Assembly: GCF_003473295.1 (NCBI RefSeq)
Contig: NZ_QRMP01000032.1
Location: 1-47,976 of the forward strand
Direction of reading: 5' to 3'
From: Parabacteroides sp. AM08-6
Lineage (GTDB): Bacteria > Bacteroidota > Bacteroidia > Bacteroidales > Tannerellaceae
Length of the DNA: 47,976 nucleotides
A program made the position numbers and the translations under genes. The first letter of the stretch is position 1. Each line of letters begins with the position of its first letter. The notes under the pieces are model-generated. The model was not told the origin of the DNA. It made no database searches and saw only the letters and a program-made list of their open reading frames with translations. Shown one piece after another: positions 15,866-25,255 of the stretch.

Positions 15866-16762
15866 ATGAATATGATGAATAAGAAAATAGGGGTATTGCT
15901 GCTATTTGCTTTATTGTTCTCTTTCGGAGCAAAAGCACAGCGTGCAACCTCCATGCGAATAAATGAAGTGCTGGTCATCAATGAAGACAATTTTGTTGAT
16001 GATTACGGTAAACGCCATGCTTGGATTGAATTGTTCAACAATTCGGCCGGTTCGGTTAATATTCAGGGTTGTTTTTTGACAAACGATAAAAATAATCCGA
16101 AGAAATATCCAATTCCCAAAGGGGATGTCCTGACCCTTATCCACCCACGTCAGCATACTTTGTTCTGGGCGGACGGAGAACCCAATCGCGGTACTTTCCA
16201 TCTTAATTTTACTCTTGACCCGTCAAAAGAAAATTACATAGCCTTATATGACGCCGACGGAAAAACGCTGATTGATGAAGTTATTATCCCGGCTTCACAA
16301 AAAGCCGATATAAGTTACGGGCGCATCGTTGACGGACAAGAACAGTGGGCGCAACTGACAAAAGTCACTCCCAGTACCAACAACATGACATTGGATTCAA
16401 ATGAGAAAATCGATAACTTTAAAAAGAATGACTCCATGGGTATCGGTATGACTCTAACAGCAATGGCTGTTGTGTTCACCGGATTATTCCTGCTGTTCTT
16501 TATTTTCAAACAAATCGGTAAAATCTCTATCGCTGCCAGTAAGCGCAATGCCCAAAAAGCCGCAGGCTCCACCACGACCATTGCATCTAACATCGGTCAG
16601 GAATCCGGAGAAATATTTGCTGCTATTGGAGCCGCTTTGTATGAAATGAGCGATGATAATCATGACATCGAAAATACAGTTCTTACTATCCGGAAGGTAC
16701 AAAGGACTTATTCTCCATGGAGTTCAAAGATATACAGTTTGCGTGAAGTACCCAGAAAGTAA
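15866..16762 (+). CDS. OadG-type delta subunit with N-terminal lamin-tail-like domain
   Basis: A 298-aa protein. A signal peptide (about 1-25) precedes a 150-residue extracytoplasmic domain (starting RINEVLVINEDNFVDDYG, with HAWIELFNNS) that matches the lamin-tail/LTD beta fold. A single membrane segment (about 195-213, MTLTAMAVVFTGLFLLFFIF) then leads to a cytoplasmic tail rich in Ala, Lys and Ser, as in OadG gamma subunits that anchor the decarboxylase and help bind its metal. Classical OadG is about 85 aa, so this is a large fused form. Its place between mmdA and the biotin carrier supports the role. Confidence 0.8.
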   Translation: MNMMNKKIGVLLLFALLFSFGAKAQRATSMRINEVLVINEDNFVDDYGKRHAWIELFNNSAGSVNIQGCFLTNDKNNPKKYPIPKGDVLTLIHPRQHTLFWADGEPNRGTFHLNFTLDPSKENYIALYDADGKTLIDEVIIPASQKADISYGRIVDGQEQWAQLTKVTPSTNNMTLDSNEKIDNFKKNDSMGIGMTLTAMAVVFTGLFLLFFIFKQIGKISIAASKRNAQKAAGSTTTIASNIGQESGEIFAAIGAALYEMSDDNHDIENTVLTIRKVQRTYSPWSSKIYSLREVPRK

Positions 16763-16784
16763 TTATCCCTAAAAACAAACAAGA

Positions 16785-17216
16785 ATGAAAAGTTTTAAAT
16801 ATACCATTAACGGTAACGTATATAAAGTACATATCAATTCAGTAGTAGATGATATTGCTGAAGTAGAAGTAAACGGTACTCCTTATCATGTAAAAATGGA
16901 GAAACCGGCAAAAAAACAGATGGTCACATTGAAACGTCCGGCTCAAGCTCCTACTACGGCAAGCGGCGAACCGGTTGTTTCCCGTCCGACAGCCTCTACA
17001 AGCAAAGGTGCCGTCAAATCTCCACTGCCAGGAGTAATCCTGCAGGTAAACTGTAACGTTGGTGATACAGTTAAGAGAGGGCAAGGTTTAATTGTCCTTG
17101 AAGCCATGAAAATGGAAAACAACATCAACGCCGACCGTGACGGTAAGATTATAGAAATAAAAGTAAACAAAGGAGATTCTGTACTGGAAGGTGCTGATCT
17201 CGTCGTAATCGGATAG
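16785..17216 (+). CDS. mmdC: Biotin carboxyl carrier subunit of the decarboxylase
   Basis: A 143-aa protein. The C-terminal half is a biotinyl domain (GAVKSPLPGVILQV onward) with the biotinylation motif EAMKMENN; the modified residue is Lys109. A Pro/Ala/Thr-rich flexible linker (about 45-73) allows the arm to swing between MmdA and the membrane subunit. The N-terminus resembles the first strand pair of related OadA-type C-termini. It ends 4 nt before the membrane subunit gene. Confidence 0.95.
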   Translation: MKSFKYTINGNVYKVHINSVVDDIAEVEVNGTPYHVKMEKPAKKQMVTLKRPAQAPTTASGEPVVSRPTASTSKGAVKSPLPGVILQVNCNVGDTVKRGQGLIVLEAMKMENNINADRDGKIIEIKVNKGDSVLEGADLVVIG

Positions 17217-17220
17217 TATT

Positions 17221-18414
17221 ATGTTAGGATCAGTATTATTACAAGCGGCAGGAGCACAAGAAAGTTTTCTCCAGTTTTTAGGAGAAAACCTACAACTGTT
17301 CCTCACCTACACAGGAGTATACAATGCGACACCCGGTCATATCATTATGATTTTGGTGGGTCTGTTGTTTATCTTCCTGGCCATTAAATATGAATTTGAA
17401 CCCATGCTTCTTATCCCTATCGGATTCGGTATCCTGATTGGAAATATTCCTTTCAAAGATGCCGGGCTACAGATAGGTATTTATGAGCAAGGGTCTGTGC
17501 TTAATATCCTGTATCAGGGTGTTACTTCCGGCTGGTATCCGCCGTTAATCTTCCTCGGTATCGGAGCAATGACCGACTTCTCTGCTTTGATTTCCAATCC
17601 GAAGCTGATGTTGATTGGTGCTGCTGCCCAATTCGGTATTTTCGGTGCTTACATTATCGCTCTTCAGATGGGCTTCGAGCCGAACCAAGCAGGTGCTATC
17701 GGTATTATCGGGGGAGCTGATGGTCCGACCGCCATCTTCCTTTCATCCAAGCTGGCTCCAAACCTGATGGGAGCAATCGCCGTATCAGCATATTCTTATA
17801 TGGCATTGGTTCCAATCATACAGCCACCTTTCATGAGACTGTTGACTACCAAAAAGGAACGCTTGATTCGCATGAAACCGCCGAGAGCCGTTTCTTCTAC
17901 GGAAAAAATCATTTTCCCGATTGTAGGCTTGTTGCTGACTTGCTTCTTAGTTCCTTCCGGTCTGCCTCTACTGGGTATGCTATTCTTCGGTAACCTGCTG
18001 AAAGAAAGTGGTGTAACACGCCGTCTGGCTGAAACAGCCCGCGGTCCGCTGATTGACACAATCACCATTTTATTGGGTGTGACGGTAGGTGCTTCCACAC
18101 AGGCAACTCAATTCCTGACATTGAATTCTATTAAGATTTTCGGTCTGGGAGCTTTATCATTTGTGATTGCAACTTGTGCCGGTATCTTGTTCGTCAAATT
18201 CTTCAACTTATTCTTGAAAGAAGGCAACAAGATTAACCCGCTCATCGGTAACTCCGGCGTATCTGCCGTACCCGACTCAGCCCGTATCTCTCAGAATGTA
18301 GGTCTGGAATACGACCCGACAAACTATCTGTTGATGCACGCTATGGGTCCGAACGTAGCAGGTGTGATTGGTTCTGCCGTAGCAGCCGGTATCCTGTTGG
18401 GTTTCTTAGGATAA
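17221..18414 (+). CDS. mmdB: Sodium-pumping decarboxylase beta (membrane) subunit
   Basis: A 397-aa OadB family protein with about nine to eleven hydrophobic segments. It carries the conserved GIIGGADGPTAIF motif (ion-coupling region) and the C-terminal NSGVSAVPDSARISQ stretch with nearby Asn and Ser residues of the Na+ path. It decarboxylates carboxybiotin and exports Na+. The first 40 residues are amphipathic and longer than in the classical subunit. It closes the operon at a strong terminator. The pathway makes propionate and a sodium gradient from succinate. Confidence 0.95.
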   Translation: MLGSVLLQAAGAQESFLQFLGENLQLFLTYTGVYNATPGHIIMILVGLLFIFLAIKYEFEPMLLIPIGFGILIGNIPFKDAGLQIGIYEQGSVLNILYQGVTSGWYPPLIFLGIGAMTDFSALISNPKLMLIGAAAQFGIFGAYIIALQMGFEPNQAGAIGIIGGADGPTAIFLSSKLAPNLMGAIAVSAYSYMALVPIIQPPFMRLLTTKKERLIRMKPPRAVSSTEKIIFPIVGLLLTCFLVPSGLPLLGMLFFGNLLKESGVTRRLAETARGPLIDTITILLGVTVGASTQATQFLTLNSIKIFGLGALSFVIATCAGILFVKFFNLFLKEGNKINPLIGNSGVSAVPDSARISQNVGLEYDPTNYLLMHAMGPNVAGVIGSAVAAGILLGFLG

Positions 18415-18432
18415 TAGGTCAAATATTATATG

Positions 18433-18468
18433 AAAAAGGTTTTGTATCCGGTGATACAAAACCTTTTT
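18433..18468. terminator. Bidirectional intrinsic terminator after mmdB
   Basis: A perfect 16-bp stem (AAAAAGGTTTTGTATC, 18433-18448, with its complement at 18453-18468) and 4-nt loop. A- and T-runs on both sides serve the rightward mmd operon and the leftward small gene at 18480. Confidence 0.88.
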
Positions 18469-18479
18469 CTTGTTTCAAC

Positions 18480-18626
18480 TCAAATATTCTGCTCAATTGT
18501 AAGAGGGTCTGTTTCCGGGTTCGATTCTTCTTCCAGTGTTGTTCCTAAAAACAACCAAACCATTAAAAGTACAATCGATAATATAACCCCCAAAATCAGC
18601 AGTACATTTGCATTTTTCCGTCTCAT
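18480..18626 (-). CDS. Small single-span membrane protein
   Basis: A 48-aa protein beginning MRRKNANVLLILGVILSIV: a positively charged N-terminus, one membrane helix (about 8-27) and an acidic, Thr/Glu-rich tail on the outside. A longer in-frame start at 18725 exists but adds 33 residues of odd composition and begins on the tsaB stop, so I chose the internal ATG. It follows tsaB in the same direction and stops before a terminator. Function unknown. Confidence 0.55.
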   Translation of the reverse strand: MRRKNANVLLILGVILSIVLLMVWLFLGTTLEEESNPETDPLTIEQNI

Positions 18627-18724
18627 ATCTTCATTTTCTGTTTGATTTAAGATAGAACAAAAGATATAGACATTTAGTTTAAGCTTGTATATTTCGATTT
18701 TTGCCCAATTGAATACGTTTTCCA

Positions 18725-19423
18725 TTATTTTCCCAGCACCTTATTTTTTGCTATCGTAGCCTGAAACTCTTTCAGATAGAACGGTTCGAAATAGGCCACA
18801 TCCACAAAATCCCCGGCTTCAAACGCTCTCTCTGCCAAAGGAACAATCTCTACGGCCAAAGGAACAATATCATCCATAAATACAGCATTTGAGGAAGTTA
18901 TAACGTCCTTGCATTTCATTGCACCATTGCCGAAGAAACAAACTTTTCCTTTATTAAGACAATCGATATACGTATCAACACCTACAATATCAGCTGCCGT
19001 TTTCCGGACAATCCGGAGCGAAGCATCGTAAATAGCTGCATAAACCTCCATCCTACGGGCATCCAGCATAGCACAATATAGGCAATCGGCCGTTTCATTA
19101 TTTCGCTTAATCGCCGTATGAGCCATTATCTCCAAAGTAGGAACGGAAATCAACGGAATACCAGAACCAAAACAAAGCCCCTTGGCTACGGAAACCCCGA
19201 TACGTAACCCGGTATAAGACCCGGGGCCGCTACTCACGGCCACAGCATCAAGCTGTCCCCCCTTTTGTTTCAATACGGAAAGAGCTTCTTCCACATATAC
19301 CCCTAACAATGCCGCATGCGACGGTCCATCGAACGATGTTTTCTCAAAAACGATTTCCCCGTCCGCAGACACAGCGACGGAACAAACAGATGTTGAAGTT
19401 TCAATATTTAAAATGCATGCCAT
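18725..19423 (-). CDS. tsaB: tRNA threonylcarbamoyladenosine protein TsaB
   Basis: A 232-aa protein of the ASKHA fold that bridges TsaD and TsaE in making the t6A modification at position 37 of ANN-decoding tRNAs. The N-terminus CILNIETSTSVCSVAV and the SSGPGSYTGLRIG motif are diagnostic. I use the ATG at 19423 because it places the first strand at the normal family start; the longer frame to 19468 adds unmatched residues. A consensus -7 box lies at 19490-19497. Confidence 0.9.
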   Translation of the reverse strand: MACILNIETSTSVCSVAVSADGEIVFEKTSFDGPSHAALLGVYVEEALSVLKQKGGQLDAVAVSSGPGSYTGLRIGVSVAKGLCFGSGIPLISVPTLEIMAHTAIKRNNETADCLYCAMLDARRMEVYAAIYDASLRIVRKTAADIVGVDTYIDCLNKGKVCFFGNGAMKCKDVITSSNAVFMDDIVPLAVEIVPLAERAFEAGDFVDVAYFEPFYLKEFQATIAKNKVLGK

Positions 19424-19489
19424 ATGAATTAAAATTGAAAATCGGCTGTTGAAAGTTAGTCCCTCCAAACGCCAATTCGGTTATAGCGA

Positions 19490-19497
19490 CAAAGGTA
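19490..19497 (-). promoter_or_regulatory. -7 box TACCTTTG for tsaB
   Basis: The minus strand reads TACCTTTG, 67 nt before the chosen tsaB ATG. The expected transcript start near 19483 leaves room for either tsaB start. Confidence 0.55.
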
Positions 19498-19597
19498 CAC
19501 AAACATATGACGATAGATAACCCCGCGGAGAAAATATTTTGTTGCATTTCCTATTTCTAAAGTCTACAAAAGAACAAACCCTAACAAGTGACCGAGG

Positions 19598-19619
19598 GAC
19601 TGAAAAAATTATTTCAGTC
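19598..19619. other. Small hairpin in the tsaB-yicC gap
   Basis: GACTGAAA (19598-19605) and TTTCAGTC (19612-19619) are perfect inverted arms with a 6-nt AT loop. It lies in a 317-nt gap (19424-19740) that otherwise holds only the two divergent promoters. No T-run follows, so it may be an operator rather than a terminator. Confidence 0.35.
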
Positions 19620-19712
19620 TGGTATACAGTTCATATCGGTGTATCATACAATGAATCCACCTCTTTCCTAAAGTAAAAATCCTAATAGTAAGAACTTTCA
19701 GATTATTTTCCG

Positions 19713-19720
19713 TAAATTTG
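19713..19720 (+). promoter_or_regulatory. -7 box TAAATTTG for yicC-gmk-nadD
   Basis: TAAATTTG fits TAnnTTTG and ends 20 nt before the yicC ATG, giving a very short leader. Confidence 0.55.
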
Positions 19721-19740
19721 CAAACTAATTTTTCAGAAGA

Positions 19741-20613
19741 ATGATACAATCCATGACAGGATTCGGCAAGGTTACAACCGAACTTCCTTCTAAAAAAGTA
19801 ACCGTAGAAATAAAGGCACTAAACAGTAAGCAACTTGATCTTTCAACCCGCATACCGTCTATTTACAAAGAAAAGGAGATGCAAATACGAACCTTGCTCC
19901 TTCAAACTTTGGAACGGGGAAAGGTAGAATTCAATATTTTTATTGAATATATTGGTAAAGATACACCTACACAGATTAATTTCTCCGCGGTCGAAAACTA
20001 CTATACTCAAATTAAGAATATTGCTGAAAAGTTGGACATCACCCTGCCAGCCGACTGGTTTCAGACATTGCTCCGCATGCCGGATGTTATCAAAACAGAG
20101 GTTCAGGAAGTCGACGAGTCCGAATGGGAAGTGGTAGAAAAAGCTATTCAGGAGTCTATTCAGCATCTGTGCGATTTCCGTATTCAGGAAGGCGCCATGC
20201 TCCAGAAACTATTCGAACTAAAGATTGCCAATATCGCACGTCTGCTTTCCGAGGTAGAACTATACGAGAAAGAACGTATTGAAAAGGTGAAGAACCGCAT
20301 CATGGATAACCTTGAAAAAATAGCAGGACAAGATTACGATAAAAACCGGTTCGAACAAGAAATGATCTACTATATTGAAAAGTTAGACATAAACGAAGAA
20401 AAAAACCGACTGGATAACCATCTGAAATATTTCATCAGTACAATGGACAGCGGACAGGGACAGGGGAAAAAACTAGGTTTCATCGCCCAAGAAATAGGAC
20501 GTGAAATCAATACGCTCGGTTCTAAAAGTAATCATGCGGAAATGCAAAAAATCGTGGTCCAGATGAAAGACGAACTGGAACAAATCAAGGAACAGGTATT
20601 GAACGTATTATAA
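19741..20613 (+). CDS. yicC: YicC/YloC family endoribonuclease
   Basis: A 290-aa protein with the family's MIQSMTGFGK start, RGKVEFNIFIEY segment, a long helical middle, and the C-terminal GKKLGFIAQEIGREINTLGSK and MKDELEQIKEQVLN signatures. E. coli YicC has been reported to act as an oligomeric RNase that affects small RNA turnover. It is followed 18 nt later by gmk, a pairing common across bacteria. Confidence 0.93.
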   Translation: MIQSMTGFGKVTTELPSKKVTVEIKALNSKQLDLSTRIPSIYKEKEMQIRTLLLQTLERGKVEFNIFIEYIGKDTPTQINFSAVENYYTQIKNIAEKLDITLPADWFQTLLRMPDVIKTEVQEVDESEWEVVEKAIQESIQHLCDFRIQEGAMLQKLFELKIANIARLLSEVELYEKERIEKVKNRIMDNLEKIAGQDYDKNRFEQEMIYYIEKLDINEEKNRLDNHLKYFISTMDSGQGQGKKLGFIAQEIGREINTLGSKSNHAEMQKIVVQMKDELEQIKEQVLNVL

Positions 20614-20631
20614 TAGAAAAACAAAATAACA

Positions 20632-21222
20632 ATGGCTGGCAAACTAATTATATTTTCCGCCCCGTCCGGTTCCGGAAAATCAACCATTATTAACTACTTG
20701 TTGAAGCAGAATTTGAATCTGCATTTTTCTATTTCGGCTACCAGCCGTGCTCCACGCGGTACGGAAAAGAATGGAGTCGAATATTATTTCCTGACTCCGG
20801 ACGAATTTCGTACACATATTGAAGCGGGAGACTTTCTTGAATACGAAGAAGTATATACCGACAAATATTATGGTACATTAAAAAGCGAAGTAGAACGCAT
20901 ACTGAATGAAGGGAATAATGTGATTTTCGATGTGGATGTCGTGGGAGGATGCAATATTAAAAAGTATTACGGCGACCGCGCTTTATCCGTATTTATCCAA
21001 CCTCCCTGCATTGCCGATTTACGCAAACGTTTGGAAGGAAGAGGTACGGATGCTCCCGAAGTCATCGACAGCCGCATAGCCAAAGCGGAATACGAATTGA
21101 GCTTTGCCGACAAATTCGACGTAATCATCGTTAACGACCAGTTGGAGACAGCTCAGAAAGAAGCATTGAAAGTAATCAAAGATTTTCTCGAAAAAAATGA
21201 GCAGCACAAAATTATCCCGTAA
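20632..21222 (+). CDS. gmk: Guanylate kinase
   Basis: A 196-aa enzyme phosphorylating GMP to GDP with ATP. The P-loop is APSGSGKST (about residues 10-18); SISATSRAPRGTEKNGVEYYF forms the GMP-binding part with the conserved Ser/Arg; the lid and the IFDVDVVGG region follow. Full length. Its last 26 nt overlap a small membrane gene in another frame. Confidence 0.95.
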   Translation: MAGKLIIFSAPSGSGKSTIINYLLKQNLNLHFSISATSRAPRGTEKNGVEYYFLTPDEFRTHIEAGDFLEYEEVYTDKYYGTLKSEVERILNEGNNVIFDVDVVGGCNIKKYYGDRALSVFIQPPCIADLRKRLEGRGTDAPEVIDSRIAKAEYELSFADKFDVIIVNDQLETAQKEALKVIKDFLEKNEQHKIIP

Positions 21223-21373
21223 ATGGTTGTACATATTTGCATGTATCGCTATCGCAGCCTTAGTCACCTGCATTTTCGCGCTTCTTCATGAGGAATACAT
21301 AATCGCAATCGGTACAGGATTGGTTTTAGGAGCCCAGATTATTAATATTGTACAATGGAAGAAAAAACAGTGA
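21197..21373 (+). CDS. 58-aa membrane protein nested between gmk and nadD
   Basis: ATG at 21197-21199 and TGA at 21371-21373 frame a 58-aa protein starting [20 protein letters not shown]. It has two membrane helices (about 10-29 and 34-52) around a short acidic turn (HEEY), and a basic tail QWKKKQ. It overlaps gmk by 26 nt and nadD by 19 nt, each in a different frame, so the three genes are likely translationally coupled. Without it, the 132 nt between gmk and nadD would be empty, and composition fits coding. Function unknown. Confidence 0.65.
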   Translation: MSSTKLSRKWLYIFACIAIAALVTCIFALLHEEYIIAIGTGLVLGAQIINIVQWKKKQ

Positions 21374-21948
21374 CATACAAACGCGCCGGATTGAAAACCG
21401 GCATCTATTCCGGTTCATTTAATCCGGTTCATATCGGTCATCTAGCACTGGCTAATTGGCTATGCGAATATACGGAACTGGATGAGCTATGGTTTCTGGT
21501 CACACCCCATAATCCTTTGAAAGCCAAGGAAGAACTGATGGATGATCACTTCCGCTACGAACTGGTAAAGAAATCTATAGCCAATTATCCCAAATTCCAG
21601 GTCAGTGACTTTGAATTTTCACTTCCCCAACCGACTTATACAATTAATACACTCCGAGCTTTAGAGAAAACTTATCCCGACCGAGAATTTTACTTTATCA
21701 TAGGAGCGGATAACTGGAAATATATTACCCAGTGGGTGGAATACGAATCGCTTCTTTCCAATTACCCGATTTTCATCTATCCACGTAAAGGTTTCGAAGT
21801 CGAAATCCCGACACAATATCCCCATATAAAAATGGTGGATGCACCGCTGATTGAAATATCCTCTACATTCATACGTAAAGCATGTGAAGCAGGAAAAGAC
21901 ATTCGTTTTTTCCTGCCGGAAGCGATACGCGAAGTATTACATAATTAG
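21355..21948 (+). CDS. nadD: Nicotinate-nucleotide adenylyltransferase
   Basis: A 197-aa enzyme making deamido-NAD from nicotinate mononucleotide and ATP. It shows the nucleotidyltransferase [14 protein letters not shown] motif (HxGH), the FIIGADNW segment and the [10 protein letters not shown] motif near the end. The N-terminus has about 14 residues before the first strand. Its last 12 nt overlap the convergent sensor-kinase gene tail to tail with no terminator visible. Confidence 0.93.
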   Translation: MEEKTVTYKRAGLKTGIYSGSFNPVHIGHLALANWLCEYTELDELWFLVTPHNPLKAKEELMDDHFRYELVKKSIANYPKFQVSDFEFSLPQPTYTINTLRALEKTYPDREFYFIIGADNWKYITQWVEYESLLSNYPIFIYPRKGFEVEIPTQYPHIKMVDAPLIEISSTFIRKACEAGKDIRFFLPEAIREVLHN

Positions 21949-24900
21949 TAACCTCATCCTTAAAGCATCCACAATCTGTTGTTTTAAATCTTTGGCATTT
22001 AACGGTTTTGCCGTATAGCCATCAAAGCCGCTATCCATAATTCTTTGTTCGTCGGAAGCGAAGGCATATGCCGTAACAGCAATAATCGGTACGACTTTTG
22101 ATAACTTACGAATTTCATTGGTTGCTTCATATCCATTCATTTCCGGCATATTTATATCCATTAAAATAAGATGGGGTTGATATTTCTTAAAAAGTTCGAC
22201 AGCTTCTTTTCCATTCCAAGCGTGCAAAAGATTATACTCGTGCTTCAATATAGACTCAAACAATTTAAAATTCCCGACATTGTCTTCAGCAATAAGGATT
22301 ACTATTTTATCATTCTCTACTTTTATTTTTTCATAAACCGGAACAGAAACAATTTTCTTTTCAACTGGAATATAAGGGAAAGTAAACCAGAAAGTAGTGC
22401 CCTTTTCCACTTTCGATTCAAGCCAAATCTCTCCCCCCATATACTGAACAATCATCTGACAAATAGACAGCCCCAAGCCAGATCCTTGAGCAAAGTTGTT
22501 AAGCTTGACAAAACGTTCGAATACTCTTTTTTGCTGGTCTTCCGGAATACCGCTGCCGGTATCGGAAACGTAGAAACGAAGTCGTTTGTTTTCATCTATC
22601 GAATACCCGAAACGGATATATCCTTCTTGTGTGAACTTGATTGCATTTGTCATTAAATTAGTAATCACCTGCATCAAGCGACTTTTAGGTATCAAAACAT
22701 AGCATTCGGGAAGAGTTTTTTCAAATACGACCTGCACTTTCTCTGAAGCTCTCAGCTGCATGGATTGCTGCAATTCACGAAGTAACCCATTTATGTCAAC
22801 TTCAACATTCACAAAATCCAATGTATTGGATTCTATCTTCGACAAATCTAATATATCGCTAATCAATTGCAAAAGAAGCACATTATTACTCTCTATAATA
22901 TTTACATACTCTTCTTTTTCCTCCTCTTCATTTGCTGAGGCCAAAATATTAGAGAATCCGACTATTGCATTAAGAGGAGTCCGTATCTCATGGCTCATAT
23001 TTGCCAGAAACGCCGACTTCAACCGGTTAGACTCTTCTGCCTTATTTCGTGCGGAGACCAGTTCTTGTTCTATTTTTTTACGGTCGGTTATCTTTAGCGA
23101 CGAACCGATTAATGAGGTTGGACTGCCATCCGCATCTCTCTCATTCACCGTTGCATAAGCTTCTATCCACTCCCACGAATGCAAGCCATTTCGTTGCTGA
23201 TACACCCGGTACTCCTCTTTTATCCGATCGATTTTGCCATCTATTAAATCCTGATAAGCTTTTCTTATTCGTTCGCGGTCCTCCTTATAAATCCGATCAA
23301 AATACAAATCTTCCGGCACGGCCAAAGAATATTCAGCACTCGAACCCGGACTTTTCACCTCTTTTGGATGATTCACATCACAAAAGATTGTACCTTCCTT
23401 TAAGTTCCACTTCCAAGGAACCAGGTTTGCAACATCCAGTGACATTGACAATTTATAATTAGAGGTACGAAGTAGCTGCTGAGTTTTCAACAGTTCTGTC
23501 GTATCAATAAGAAAAAGATCTATACAACCTTCCTCGGATGAAGAAACTATTATCATACTGTAATAACAATCTGTACGCTGATAATAAAATTGAGAATCAA
23601 CTATTTTGTTCTCCTTAAGAACCAGTTTACAAATGCTCAAGTATTCGCCCTTCTGGCTATATTGTAAATCATTCCCAGTTTTATCGACCACACGATGCCG
23701 TGGCACAAATTGCTTTTCGAAAGCCATATTCACATCCAATGTAATAAAATCAAGCGGAGTACCCACTTCATCAAACAAAATTCTCTGCTTCATATAGGAA
23801 ATCGGCATATTATTAACTAATCGGCTATAGCTTCTCATCAAACCAATTTCCTTATCTTGAAACTGTCTCTTCTTATTCAAATAGCCGATTATCAACACAA
23901 AAACAATAATAACGACAAAAAACAGAACACAAATCAGATATATTTTATATTGTTCCCAGAATCCCAACGGCTTCATATAAAAAACTGTATTTTCAGGAGC
24001 AGCCGAAAGAGGGAGTCCTATTCTCTTAAAGACAGAGTAATTCATTACCGGATATGGCCCGGCAGGTTTCTGTATTTTATGAGGAGAATTTCCGTTCAAT
24101 ATCTCAGACAACGTTTGCTGAATAACGTTCTTTATACTCGAATTCGGGAAAATACATCCACCCAGCATACCACTCGATTGCAAATCAATATCGTTAAGGA
24201 CGAATATAGGTAAAGATGTATAAGCGCCCAACATTCTATAAGTTTCCGTATTGATGACCAAGTTCCCGTATTGATTTTTAATACTGTACCAGGAAAAGAA
24301 CAAAATACCTGTTCGTTTATCAGCCTGTTGCATAGCGCCTATCAAGCTGTCCGTATCCATATCATCCGCCGTTAACAATTCTAATTGTATATCCGGATAA
24401 TCTTGTTTGATTATCTCTTCTATCTCAAATCGATTCTGGCAACTGACATATCTCTTATCAGATAGAAATAACAAACGGTTCATATCCGGTATCAAAGTTT
24501 TCATCAACGAAATAGTCTGAAGGATACATTCAGGTATGTAAATAACTGTCAATTTCTTATTATCCTGTAGTGCCAGAGATACAGGTATCCGCTCAGACGG
24601 TAAAACCACCTTTTTATAGAGATAGCAATCAGCAGGTCCCATATAATCTTTTTCTACAAAAAGCAAAGTCGGTATTTCACTTCCCCATTTCTTGTTTAAT
24701 ACATCTTTTAATAATGTGTATGCACTATTTCCCAATATAACAATAATCTTCGGTACTTGTTCATATTTCTGAAAAAGTTGATTTTCAAAAAGAGTCAACT
24801 CTTCTTTCGTATCAAGCGACAACATATTCATATGCTCCGTATATACGGCTAATTCTTCACTTTCATTCACCAATTGATCATAAATCGATGTAATAATAGT

Positions 24901-25059
24901 ACGCGACCATGGCGAAGCTTCGGTATACGAGTTCAAAACAAGAACATAATCCTTTCTCTCAGAACCTGCCGAAGAGACCACGCTGAATACAGACAATAAT
25001 AAAAGAACAGTGAAGAACACTCTTTTATTTCTACCCCCGAAAAAATACATACAAATCAT
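21937..25059 (-). CDS. Hybrid two-component sensor kinase with periplasmic ABC-binding-like sensor
   Basis: A 1040-aa protein. A signal peptide (about 1-30) precedes a periplasmic domain (about 35-365) starting [19 protein letters not shown], which resembles ABC substrate-binding-type sensor domains. A membrane helix (about 370-395, [20 protein letters not shown]) leads to two PAS-like regions, then HisKA with the phospho-acceptor His690 in [15 protein letters not shown], an HATPase_c domain (with a [11 protein letters not shown]-box) and a C-terminal receiver with Asp968 in [12 protein letters not shown]. No DNA-binding output domain is present, so it must signal to a separate protein. I use the ATG at 25059 because a -7 box lies just upstream; M4 is also possible. 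Confidence 0.88.
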   Translation of the reverse strand: MICMYFFGGRNKRVFFTVLLLLSVFSVVSSAGSERKDYVLVLNSYTEASPWSRTIITSIYDQLVNESEELAVYTEHMNMLSLDTKEELTLFENQLFQKYEQVPKIIVILGNSAYTLLKDVLNKKWGSEIPTLLFVEKDYMGPADCYLYKKVVLPSERIPVSLALQDNKKLTVIYIPECILQTISLMKTLIPDMNRLLFLSDKRYVSCQNRFEIEEIIKQDYPDIQLELLTADDMDTDSLIGAMQQADKRTGILFFSWYSIKNQYGNLVINTETYRMLGAYTSLPIFVLNDIDLQSSGMLGGCIFPNSSIKNVIQQTLSEILNGNSPHKIQKPAGPYPVMNYSVFKRIGLPLSAAPENTVFYMKPLGFWEQYKIYLICVLFFVVIIVFVLIIGYLNKKRQFQDKEIGLMRSYSRLVNNMPISYMKQRILFDEVGTPLDFITLDVNMAFEKQFVPRHRVVDKTGNDLQYSQKGEYLSICKLVLKENKIVDSQFYYQRTDCYYSMIIVSSSEEGCIDLFLIDTTELLKTQQLLRTSNYKLSMSLDVANLVPWKWNLKEGTIFCDVNHPKEVKSPGSSAEYSLAVPEDLYFDRIYKEDRERIRKAYQDLIDGKIDRIKEEYRVYQQRNGLHSWEWIEAYATVNERDADGSPTSLIGSSLKITDRKKIEQELVSARNKAEESNRLKSAFLANMSHEIRTPLNAIVGFSNILASANEEEEKEEYVNIIESNNVLLLQLISDILDLSKIESNTLDFVNVEVDINGLLRELQQSMQLRASEKVQVVFEKTLPECYVLIPKSRLMQVITNLMTNAIKFTQEGYIRFGYSIDENKRLRFYVSDTGSGIPEDQQKRVFERFVKLNNFAQGSGLGLSICQMIVQYMGGEIWLESKVEKGTTFWFTFPYIPVEKKIVSVPVYEKIKVENDKIVILIAEDNVGNFKLFESILKHEYNLLHAWNGKEAVELFKKYQPHLILMDINMPEMNGYEATNEIRKLSKVVPIIAVTAYAFASDEQRIMDSGFDGYTAKPLNAKDLKQQIVDALRMRLLIM

Positions 25060-25077
25060 TTTTTTGTTGATTTTCAG

Positions 25078-25085
25078 CAAATATA
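25078..25085 (-). promoter_or_regulatory. -7 box TATATTTG for the sensor kinase
   Basis: The minus strand reads TATATTTG, 18 nt before the chosen ATG at 25059. It argues against the longer frame to 25152. Confidence 0.5.
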
Positions 25086-25220
25086 CGTCATAAACAAAAA
25101 CGACAAGCAATTTTCCTGAAAAAAGAAGCATAATAAAAATCTTCACCCTCAAAACGAAAGGATTATGTACAGAACAAGCAAACTACCACTCACTTTTGCC
25201 GATAAGTAAGAAAAGTTTTG

Positions 25221-25228
25221 TACTTTTG
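25221..25228 (+). promoter_or_regulatory. -7 box TACTTTTG for lysS
   Basis: TACTTTTG fits TAnnTTTG; a TTTTG (25193-25197) about 23 bp upstream is a candidate -33 box. The lysS ATG at 25256 lies 27 nt downstream, which excludes the longer frame starting at 25196. Confidence 0.6.
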
Positions 25229-25255
25229 CGCCGTATTATACAAAATAATAGCATA

